Of a stretch of DNA of 7,021 nt, positions 1-5,421 are shown piece after piece. The position numbers and the translations under genes were made by a program. The stretch is taken from the NCBI GenBank assembly GCA_036645575.1, contig JAVXNW010000116.1:1-7021 (forward strand), written 5' to 3'. The notes beneath the pieces are model-generated. The model was not told the origin of the DNA and ran no database searches. It saw nothing but the letters and a program-made list of their open reading frames with translations. Origin of the DNA: JAVXNW01 sp036645575 (lineage in GTDB: Bacteria; Bacillota; Clostridia; Christensenellales; Aristaeellaceae). Every line of letters begins with the position of its first letter. Position 1 is the stretch's first letter.

Positions 1-28
1 GCCGGCCGCCGGGGGGGGGGGGGGGGGC

Positions 29-68
29 GGGGGGGGGGGGGGGGGGGCGCCCCCCCCCCCCCCCCCCC
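29..68. repeat. Perfect G/C palindrome (G19-CG-C19)
   Basis: Nineteen G, then CG, then nineteen C form a 40-base perfect inverted repeat with no loop, centred between 48 and 49. The G tract is preceded by another 17 G (11-27) and the C run continues to 72. Either strand could form G-quadruplexes or an extremely stable hairpin. It may be genuine, or an artefact of sequencing or assembly such as a fold-back read or polymerase slippage. There is no adjacent T tract, so it is not called as a terminator. Confidence 0.55.
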
Positions 69-104
69 CCCCGCCGGAGGCCCCCCGTCCGTTCCCTATA
101 ATAT

Positions 105-185
105 CTTCCCGCCTCCCGGTTCCCCCCGCCTCCTCCTCGCCGCCTCCCTTACTATACTTCCCGCCTCCCGGTTCCCCCCGCCTCC
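105..185. repeat. Direct repeat, two copies of a 29-bp unit with 52-bp period
   Basis: The 29 bases at 105-133 recur exactly at 157-185. The unit begins CTTCCCGCCTCCCGG and ends CCCGCCTCC. Each copy is preceded by a short AT-rich patch and followed by CTCCTCCTCG-type sequence, so the true unit is about 52 bases with indels. On the minus strand the unit is rich in GGAGG and GGGGGG words. It could be a short tandem repeat prone to slippage at the 3' end of the rmuC transcript. No function is recognised. Confidence 0.65.
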
Positions 186-202
186 CCCGCCTCCTCCTCG
201 CC

Positions 203-1648
203 TTAGTCCCAGTCGCCGTCGGCGTAGTCGTCGTCTTCGGCGGGGTCGTCGTTGGCGAGGAGGCGGGCGGCTTGCGCGGGGTCGATTTTTTCGACGCCTT
301 TGAGTCTACGTTCGATAGCGCGGGACTTGCGCGAGGCGTCCTCAATGGACTCGCCGGCCTGGCGAATGCGCTTCTGGGTGCGGGCGAGCGCCTCGGCGAA
401 GTCAGCAAGTTCGCCGCGCACAGCGCCGAGCAATGCCCAGACCTCCTCGCTATGCCGTTCAATGGCAATTGTCTTAAAGCCCATTTGGAGGCTATTGATG
501 AGCGCGGCGAGGGTATTGGGTCCTGTGAGCATCACGTGATCCTCGCGCTGCATTTTTTCGACCAGCTCGCCTTGGCGCAGCGCCTCAGCGTAGAGCCCCT
601 CGCTGGTCAAAAACAGCACGGCGAAGTCTGTCGTCTTGGGCGGGTGGATGAACTGGCGCGCGACGCGCTCGGCGGCGCTGCGCAGCTTTTGCGTAAGCTC
701 GTCGGTCATCTGCGCGATCAGTTCAGCGTCGCCCGAATCCTGCGCGTCCAGGAGCCTGCAATAGGCCTCGCTCGGGCACTGCGCGTCGATCGGCAGGTAC
801 GTGGTCGGCTCGTCGGGCTTGCGGCCGGGCAGGCGAATCGCGAAGTCAGCGGCCTCGCCGCCGGGCACAATGACGACGCCGGTCTCGTACTGATCGGCGG
901 TCATGAGCTGGGAGAGCAGCCCGCCCAACTGAATTTCGCCGAGCAACCCGCGCGCGCGCACGCCGGTCAGCACCTTTTTGAGGTCGCCCACGCCATCAGA
1001 GAGCGTCTGCATCTCGCCCAATTCCCTGTAGACCCGGTCGAGGCGGTCGCTGACCGCCTGAAAGCGCTCGCCCAGATGCCGGTCGAGCGTCTTGTCCAGC
1101 TTGGCATCCACCGTGTGCTCGATCTTTTCCAGGCGCATCTCGTTGGACTCGCGCAATTTGCCCATCTGGCTTTCGACGGTCTGGCGAATGCGCTCGAGGC
1201 GCTGGTCGTCCCGGTCGAGCTTCTCGTCGAGCGACTGCCCGATCCGGCCAATGCGCACCTCGTAGTCGGCGAGGCGCTCCTCGACCACCTTGCGCATATC
1301 GCCCATGCGCGCCTCGTCTATGCGGCCCATGTCGCGCAATTGCCCGGAGAACGCGTCGAGCTGGCCCTGCTGCGTGCGCGCCATCTCGCCCATCACGCGG
1401 GTGACCGAGTCGCCCATGCCGCGCAGATTGCTCGAGAGCGCCTCGCGGTCGCGCCCGGCCTCTTCGCCCGCCTGCTCGCGCGTCAGCTGCATCTGGTCGG
1501 TCAGCTTTTTTTCGACGTCGCCCAAGCGCTCGCCTAGGCCGTTCTCCTTTTTGTACGCGGCGCGCAGCGCCATGAACAGCGCGCTGATCGCGACCAGCGC
1601 GATCAGCAGCACCAGGATCACGATTGGATTTGTCCAAAAGTCATTCAT
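203..1648 (-). CDS. rmuC: RmuC family protein (DNA recombination-limiting protein, putative nuclease fold)
   Basis: A 481-residue protein, close to the usual RmuC length. Residues about 8-30 form one hydrophobic N-terminal membrane segment. Residues about 33-225 are charged, heptad-like and predicted coiled coil. The conserved RmuC domain follows, with RGLLGEIQL at 233-241, LPIDAQ at 285-290, FLTSEGLYAEAL near 346-357 and TGPNTLAALINSLQMGF near 375-391. The tail (about 466-481) is very acidic. The family is implicated in limiting recombination at inverted repeats and is thought to have a PD-(D/E)xK-like nuclease fold. The usual D-x-K here reads D288-A-Q290, so the presumed catalytic lysine is missing. 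The start at 1648 is set by GAGGGAGGG at 1655-1663, six bases upstream. The gene is the last of the minus-strand cluster, 51 bases after the PHP gene. Family assignment is firm; activity is uncertain. Confidence 0.93.
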   Translation of the reverse strand: MNDFWTNPIVILVLLIALVAISALFMALRAAYKKENGLGERLGDVEKKLTDQMQLTREQAGEEAGRDREALSSNLRGMGDSVTRVMGEMARTQQGQLDAFSGQLRDMGRIDEARMGDMRKVVEERLADYEVRIGRIGQSLDEKLDRDDQRLERIRQTVESQMGKLRESNEMRLEKIEHTVDAKLDKTLDRHLGERFQAVSDRLDRVYRELGEMQTLSDGVGDLKKVLTGVRARGLLGEIQLGGLLSQLMTADQYETGVVIVPGGEAADFAIRLPGRKPDEPTTYLPIDAQCPSEAYCRLLDAQDSGDAELIAQMTDELTQKLRSAAERVARQFIHPPKTTDFAVLFLTSEGLYAEALRQGELVEKMQREDHVMLTGPNTLAALINSLQMGFKTIAIERHSEEVWALLGAVRGELADFAEALARTQKRIRQAGESIEDASRKSRAIERRLKGVEKIDPAQAARLLANDDPAEDDDYADGDWD

Positions 1649-1699
1649 GTTCTTCCCTCCCTCTTGCGTAGCCCCGCAGTGGCGCTGTGGCCACGCGGG

Positions 1700-2404
1700 T
1701 CATTGGTTGGTCAAATATTGAAAGAAAGCCGCCGCGCTCGGCTCGGCAAGCGGCAGGAAATACTCGCGCTCGGCGATCGCGTCCAGCTGATGCGCGTCGG
1801 AGGCGTGCAGGTGCCGGTAGGCGGCGATGTCGGGCGTGTGCGGGCACGCAATGCCGCGCGTCACCTCGAGCGCCGCAAACTGGAGGTTGGGCGGCAGAAA
1901 GCCCAGCGCGTTGAGCAGGCCGTTTCCGCCGCGATTGATGTGCGCGGGCACGGGCAGGCCGTGAAAGGCGCGGATCTGCTGGGTCAATTGGTCGATCGAC
2001 AGGTCAAGCGCGTTGATGAGCAGCAGCTCCTCGCCGCCTACCCGCTCGTCCTGATCGTCTAGCACCCACTGCTCGCCGAAAAAATCCGGCTTGTTTTTGA
2101 GCTTGGGCAGGTGCGGATAGATGTACTCCGAGAAGGCGAGCGCGTCCGCGACGGTCAGAAAGTAGGCGAGCAAGTGCGCCTCCTCGCGCGTCGTGAGCTC
2201 AAGTCCCGGCAAGAGCCCCATGCCCACCTTTCTACACACCTTCTCGACCGCCGGCAGCTGCCGCGCGGTGTTGTGGTCGGTCACCGCGATCAACTCAAGC
2301 CCCTTGAGCGCGCTCATGCGCACGATGTTGTTTGGCGTCATCAGCTCGTCGCCGCAGGGCGACAGACACGAGTGGATGTGCAGATCGACCGCCACGCCCG
2401 CCAT
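1700..2404 (-). CDS. PHP-domain metal-dependent phosphoesterase
   Basis: A 234-residue protein of the PHP (polymerase and histidinol phosphatase) superfamily, cytosolic with no signal peptide. The metal-site motifs are all visible: H9-x-H11 near the N-terminus, D19, TDH (D43-H44), E69 in GLELT, H77, H155 in PAHINR, and D203-x-H205 in SDAH. It should therefore be a competent metallophosphoesterase. Members of the family cleave phosphomonoesters, nucleotides or nucleic-acid ends; the substrate cannot be read from this sequence. Residues about 85-145 form an insertion between the motif halves. The ATG at 2404 comes one base after the TGA of the upstream DRTGG-like gene (TGAGATG), so the two are probably translationally coupled. 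Its place behind a sensory hydrogenase suggests a signalling or nucleotide-processing role rather than histidine biosynthesis, but this is inference. Confidence 0.9.
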   Translation of the reverse strand: MAGVAVDLHIHSCLSPCGDELMTPNNIVRMSALKGLELIAVTDHNTARQLPAVEKVCRKVGMGLLPGLELTTREEAHLLAYFLTVADALAFSEYIYPHLPKLKNKPDFFGEQWVLDDQDERVGGEELLLINALDLSIDQLTQQIRAFHGLPVPAHINRGGNGLLNALGFLPPNLQFAALEVTRGIACPHTPDIAAYRHLHASDAHQLDAIAEREYFLPLAEPSAAAFFQYLTNQ

Positions 2405-2405
2405 C

Positions 2406-2747
2406 TCAGTTGGCCCGAACGCCCGATGCGTACATCATGCCGCACAGCTGGTAGGCGGTCTTTTCGCTGGTCAACAGCGCCACGCCCTCCTCGGCCGCCT
2501 TGTCAATCACCGACTGCTCAAAGACAATGCCCTCCGGCGCGATCACCGCCGCCATGTCCATGAGCGTCGCGACCGCGATCACGTTCATGTGGGTCTGCAC
2601 GGTGATCCACGCCATGCCGGACGCGCCGTGCGACATGACCCAGCTCAAAAGGTCGCACGCATAGCCGCAGGTGATTTCGCGCGTAGCGTCTACCGTGGGG
2701 GTGAGGTTCTTGCTATCGGTCAATTGCGCAAATTCGTGAATGGTCAT
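2406..2747 (-). CDS. DRTGG-like regulatory domain protein (second copy)
   Basis: A small 113-residue soluble protein. The layout matches stand-alone DRTGG-domain proteins: an N-terminal part with REITCGYACDLLSWVMSHG (about 23-41), a central TVQTHMNVIAVATLMDMAAVI (about 49-69), and a C-terminal EEGVALLTSEKTAYQLCGMMY (about 85-105). DRTGG domains are small alpha/beta modules found alone or fused to CBS domains and phosphotransacetylases; their ligand is not firmly known. The literal DRTGG string is replaced by TREIT-CGY. The start at 2747 is supported by AGGAGG seven bases upstream. It lies 83 bases after the hydrogenase gene and is coupled to the PHP gene. It is related in plan to the first gene of the operon but clearly diverged. 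The domain call is good; the function is unknown. Confidence 0.82.
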   Translation of the reverse strand: MTIHEFAQLTDSKNLTPTVDATREITCGYACDLLSWVMSHGASGMAWITVQTHMNVIAVATLMDMAAVIAPEGIVFEQSVIDKAAEEGVALLTSEKTAYQLCGMMYASGVRAN

Positions 2748-2830
2748 GGTCTTTCCTCCTATTTTCGGTCGCGGCCGCGCGGCTCAAGCCCGCCCGCCGC
2801 GGCGCGGTTTATTCAGCGCTTACCCAAGCG

Positions 2831-4156
2831 TCACCTGCGCGTGCTGTCGCTCAGCTCCACCATCTGCTTGGCCATGTCGCGCACGCGCTGCTTGAGCACG
2901 AACAGGCAGTCGGTCTCGTTGGCCCAGCCGCCCACGATGTCCTCGGCCAGCGCCTGGCACGAGGGCGACCCGCAGGAGCCGCAGTCAAGCCCGGGCAAGC
3001 GCTGCCTGATCTCCTCGATCAGGTCCATCTTCTCAAGCGCGGTCTGCAGATCGGCGTCCAATTGCAGCGTCTTCACCTGCTCGATTTGCGTTTCGAGGCC
3101 GACCTGCTCGGCGATTTGCGCCATCTCGCCATCGGAGATGTTCTCCTCAGGCCTGAGCTTGGGCAGCCTGAACAGCAGTTCGCGGATGCGGTTGCGCGCA
3201 ATGAACACGTTTTCAAACACCAGCGGCCCGCCCACGCACCCGCCCACGCACGCCAGCCCCTCAAAGAAGGTCAGCCCGCTCAAGCGGTTGTTCTCGATCT
3301 CCTCCAGCACCTTGGCGACCGACTCAATGCCGTCCACCGCCAGCGCGTTTTCAATGCCCGCGGCCGTCGCCTCGCCGCCGGTGCGCGCCCAGCCCACGCC
3401 CAGCGCAGTCGCGCGAAAGCCCGCGTCCTCGCCGGGACTGGGCACGCCGCCCTTCTTAATCAGCCCCGCCATCAGCCCGTACACCTCGAGAAAGGAGATC
3501 GCGCCGTCCACGGCGGAGCGCGCGTGCCCGAGCGGCTTTCGGATCGCGGTCACCTTGGCCGCGCAGGGCGTAATGAAAAAGCAGCCCACGTCGCTGGGAT
3601 CGGCGTTGTGCTTTAGGCAAAACTCGCGGCGCGCCTGAATCGCCGCCATCTCCATGGGCGACTTGACATCGACGATGTTGTCAATCAGCTCGGGAAAGCG
3701 GGTCTGGATCAGCCGAACGACCGCCGGACAGCTCGACGAGATGAGCGGGCGCGGGCAGTCCGGCCTGCGCAGGCGCTCCTGCACCGCGCGCGAGACGATA
3801 TCCGCGCCGCGCGCCACGTCGTACACCTCGTCAAAGCCCATCTGGTGCAGCGCCCTTGTCACGCTGCCCACGTGCGGAAGCGACTTAAACTGGCCGTACA
3901 GCGCGGGCGCGGGCAGCGCAATCTTGTAAGGAAAGCGGTTGATCGCCGCCAGCGGATCGGTGGTCGCCACCTTGGCATGATAGGCGCACACGCGAATGCA
4001 CTCGCCACAGTCGATGCAGCGCTCGTCGATGATGTGCGCGCGGCCGCCGTGCACCCGGATCGCCTCGGTCGGGCAGCGCTTGAGGCAATTGGTGCAGCCC
4101 ACGCACTTGTCCTTGTCCAGCGTAACCGAATGATAATAAGGTTTCTCCGTGTTCAT
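2831..4156 (-). CDS. Sensory-type [FeFe]-hydrogenase homologue (probably group D)
   Basis: A 441-residue iron-sulfur protein. Residues 18-28 (C18, C21, C24, C28) and 47-57 (C47, C50, C53, C57) are two ferredoxin [4Fe-4S] sites. The hydrogenase large-subunit domain follows with three H-cluster motifs: SSSCP (C143), TPCAAK (C198, K201) and EGLACVGGC (C303, C307). All four H-cluster ligands are therefore present. A C-terminal Fe-S module has C392, C395, C400 and C417. There is no PAS domain after it, which favours the group D type over PAS-bearing group C sensors. Catalytic enzymes carry a proton-transfer Cys just before the first ligand; here it is S142, as expected for sensory forms with low turnover. 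The Met residues of motifs 2 and 3 are also replaced (T196, L301). The ATG overlaps the upstream TGA by four bases (ATGA). No maturase genes lie in the window, so cofactor assembly needs loci elsewhere. Confidence 0.92.
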   Translation of the reverse strand: MNTEKPYYHSVTLDKDKCVGCTNCLKRCPTEAIRVHGGRAHIIDERCIDCGECIRVCAYHAKVATTDPLAAINRFPYKIALPAPALYGQFKSLPHVGSVTRALHQMGFDEVYDVARGADIVSRAVQERLRRPDCPRPLISSSCPAVVRLIQTRFPELIDNIVDVKSPMEMAAIQARREFCLKHNADPSDVGCFFITPCAAKVTAIRKPLGHARSAVDGAISFLEVYGLMAGLIKKGGVPSPGEDAGFRATALGVGWARTGGEATAAGIENALAVDGIESVAKVLEEIENNRLSGLTFFEGLACVGGCVGGPLVFENVFIARNRIRELLFRLPKLRPEENISDGEMAQIAEQVGLETQIEQVKTLQLDADLQTALEKMDLIEEIRQRLPGLDCGSCGSPSCQALAEDIVGGWANETDCLFVLKQRVRDMAKQMVELSDSTRR

Positions 4157-4581
4157 AGCTTAAACCCCATTTCTATCTCGGTCCCCACGCCCAATTGCGA
4201 CTTGATCGCAAATTTGGTTGCGTTGCGCTTCATGTTGGGCAGGCCCATGCCCGCGCCAAAGCCCATCATGCGCACGTCGTCAGACGCGGTCGAATAGCCC
4301 TCGCGCATGGCCAGGTCGATGTCCGGAATGCCTGGCCCACGGTCGCGCACGTTGAGTTCGAGAAAGTCGGGCCGCACGACCAGCTCCATCGCGCCGCCCA
4401 GCGAGTGGATCACCAGATTGAGCTCCACCTCGTAGGCCGCGACCGATACGCGGCGCACGATGGCGCTGTCCACGCCCAGTTTTTTGAGAATGCGCTTGAT
4501 TTTCCCAGAGGCTTCACCGGCGGTCGTAAAATCCCCCGCGGTGATATCATAGCTTTCACGCAGCATAACCGTATCGCTCAT
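4153..4581 (-). CDS. RsbW-like ATP-binding protein (anti-sigma factor / serine kinase family)
   Basis: A 142-residue protein of the GHKL HATPase fold, closest to stand-alone RsbW/SpoIIAB-type serine kinases and anti-sigma factors. The N box is AAYEVELNLVIH (about residues 48-59), the G1 box is DRGPGIPD (about 79-86), and the G2 region is GFGAGMGLPNMKR (about 105-117). All ATP-binding elements appear intact. An in-frame extension upstream to 4695 overlaps the preceding gene. The start at 4581 is chosen because AAAGGAG lies just upstream and the family N-terminus begins near there. It sits 43 bases after the first DRTGG gene and overlaps the hydrogenase gene by four bases. It could phosphorylate or sequester a partner in response to the hydrogenase sensor, but no anti-anti-sigma (STAS) partner or sigma gene is visible here. 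Fold certain, target unknown. Confidence 0.88.
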   Translation of the reverse strand: MSDTVMLRESYDITAGDFTTAGEASGKIKRILKKLGVDSAIVRRVSVAAYEVELNLVIHSLGGAMELVVRPDFLELNVRDRGPGIPDIDLAMREGYSTASDDVRMMGFGAGMGLPNMKRNATKFAIKSQLGVGTEIEMGFKL

Positions 4582-4624
4582 GTTGCCACTCCTTTGTCTG
4601 GAAATGATCTTTTCGGAAATGCGT

Positions 4625-4990
4625 TTACCCGAGCAGGTGCGTGTTGTGTACGCCGCTAGGCAGGCCGTGCGAATATAATATGCCGCACGCCTCATAGAGC
4701 GTATAGGGGGTACCCAGCACGATCATGTCGCGCTCGCTTGCCATGTCGAGCACGTCGTCCCCCGGGATCTTTCCGCGCACGAACACGATCAGCAGCACGT
4801 CGAGCATCTCGCACGTGCGCACGACGTGGGTGTTGGTCAGCCCCGTCAAGAGCACCATCCGCTCCTTGGGAAAGGCGAGCACGTCGCTCATCATGTCCGA
4901 CCCGCAGGCCGTCTGAATCTCATCCTCCGGAAGTTCGCCCCCGCAAAGCTGTGTCGCGCCCAACAAATCCAATATTTCCCGTGCCTTCAT
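4625..4990 (-). CDS. DRTGG-domain protein (first gene of the cluster)
   Basis: A 121-residue soluble protein resembling stand-alone DRTGG-domain proteins: CGSDMMSDVLAF (about 29-40), an alternating hydrophobic core MVLLTGLTNTHVVRTCEMLD (about 45-64), and MIVLGTPYTLYEACGILYSHGL (about 88-109). The reading frame stays open to 5200, but the upstream residues do not look like the family and run through the promoter. The ATG at 4990 is preceded by AGAGGAG about nine bases away, so that start is used. It is the promoter-proximal gene of the minus-strand unit. In other clostridia similar small proteins accompany ATPase and hydrogenase-like genes, so it is likely a sensor or adaptor of the same pathway (inference from remembered gene neighbourhoods). 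Its ligand is not known. Confidence 0.84.
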   Translation of the reverse strand: MKAREILDLLGATQLCGGELPEDEIQTACGSDMMSDVLAFPKERMVLLTGLTNTHVVRTCEMLDVLLIVFVRGKIPGDDVLDMASERDMIVLGTPYTLYEACGILYSHGLPSGVHNTHLLG

Positions 4991-5033
4991 GCGGTGTTGC
5001 TCCTCTCTAAGCCCCCCGGCCGTCATTGTGTAC

Positions 5034-5062
5034 ATTATAGTCGATTGCGAAGAAAAAGGGAA
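5034..5062 (-). promoter_or_regulatory. Putative promoter of the DRTGG-hydrogenase operon
   Basis: On the minus strand a perfect TATAAT -10 box lies at 5039-5034, about 44 bases upstream of the first start codon, followed by a plausible start site near 5027. The -35 at a 17-base spacing is TTCCCT (5062-5057), only a weak match, so the promoter may need an activator or use another sigma factor. It diverges from the proS promoter about 50 bases away. Confidence 0.55.
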
Positions 5063-5087
5063 GGAGAAATCTTTAACTTGCAATTCG

Positions 5088-5116
5088 TTGTAATTTTCTG
5101 GCGCGGTGCTTATAAT
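5088..5116 (+). promoter_or_regulatory. Promoter of the T-box/proS transcript
   Basis: The -35 TTGTAA (5088-5093) and a perfect -10 TATAAT (5111-5116) are separated by 17 bases, a good vegetative sigma-A type promoter. Transcription would start near 5123, just ahead of the T-box leader. Position and spacing both fit the RNA element that follows. Confidence 0.75.
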
Positions 5117-5122
5117 GGGGGG

Positions 5123-5342
5123 CAGTTGGCGTAGATGGGGAATCGGTTTCGGGGTTTTGCCTAAGAGAGCGCGGTCAGTTGCTGAGAGGGCGCGCGGCAA
5201 GATGGAATCGTCCCACCCCTGAGCCGCGGTTAATCCCCGCCGTCTTGCCCGCGTTATGGGGCTAAGAGCCGGGCGCCTTGGGCGTCAAGCAAGGTGGTAG
5301 CGCGGAGCAAAGCTTCGTCCCTGCATGGGGCGGGCTTTTTTT
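5123..5342 (+). promoter_or_regulatory. T-box riboswitch, proline specific
   Basis: The leader has the ordered parts of a T-box. Stem I runs from about 5137: its base pairs GGGG 5137-5140 with CCCC 5216-5219, and a second helix pairs TTTTGCC 5155-5161 with GGCAAGA 5196-5202. AGAGAG lies at 5164-5169 and the AG-bulge-like GCTGAGAG at 5181-5188. On the 3' side GGAATCGT is followed by CCC (5212-5214), then A and CCCCTGAGC. By analogy with the glycine T-box order (codon, A, then ...TGAGC), CCC is the specifier, a proline codon that fits the downstream proS. The stem III-like GCGTTAT...AAGAG occupies 5251-5267. The T-box motif is AGGTGGTAGCGCGG at 5292-5305. TGGT can pair with the ACCA end of uncharged tRNA-Pro. 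The motif has AGC where ACC is usual. Confidence 0.92.
5309..5342 (+). terminator. T-box intrinsic terminator
   Basis: CGTCCC (5316-5321) pairs with GGGGCG (5327-5332) around a five-base loop. The helix extends outward through AAAGC/GC-TTT, and the stem runs into seven T at 5336-5342. CGTCCC is also the sequence that pairs with the T-box motif in the antiterminator, so the two folds are mutually exclusive as expected. Uncharged tRNA-Pro should favour read-through into proS. Confidence 0.88.
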
Positions 5343-5421
5343 GTACCGATCGACCTTGATCGTATGCGATTGTATGGGCGCCGGATGGGGCGAAAATGAT
5401 CATCAGGGAGGGTTTTATTCC

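Larger units (their letters stand above)
1..202. other. Gene-free GC-extreme low-complexity region
   Basis: No coding region can be supported here. The first 72 bases are almost only G then C: 17 G at 11-27, 19 G at 29-47 and 23 C at 50-72. The rest is C-rich on the plus strand, made of CCTCC/CCGCC words interrupted by two AT patches (CTATAATAT near 96-104 and TTACTATA near 149-156). It lies downstream of the minus-strand operon, so it should be the 3' end of that transcript, but no hairpin followed by a T tract is present in the minus direction. Such sequence is also typical of a contig edge or a miscalled homopolymer, so the exact run lengths should not be trusted. Confidence 0.7.

Noticed and set aside
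272..1537. Long plus-strand open frame (421 codons) opposite rmuC
   Set aside because: It mirrors the codon pattern of the real gene on the other strand in GC-rich DNA, is rich in Ala/Leu/His/Arg without motifs, and has no supported ribosome site.
2748..2830. Internal terminator or attenuator between the hydrogenase and second DRTGG genes
   Set aside because: GC-rich inverted words (CCGCGC/GCGCGG) could pair, but the loop is about 20 bases and no T tract follows on the minus strand.
2193..3638. Plus-strand open frame of 481 codons across the PHP, DRTGG and hydrogenase genes
   Set aside because: It crosses three genes with clear family motifs on the minus strand, and its Ser/Pro/Arg-rich translation shows no recognisable domain.
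5068..5098. Rex-type redox repressor operator
   Set aside because: TTTAAC and GTTGTAA look suggestive, but spacing and symmetry do not fit the usual TTGTTAA-N4-TTAACAA pattern.
4991..5200. Upstream extension of the first DRTGG gene
   Set aside because: It would run through the promoter and into the T-box; the AGAGGAG site supports the ATG at 4990.
5278..5421. Upstream extension of proS
   Set aside because: These codons lie in the T-box and terminator; the strong ribosome site and family N-terminus support the ATG at 5422.
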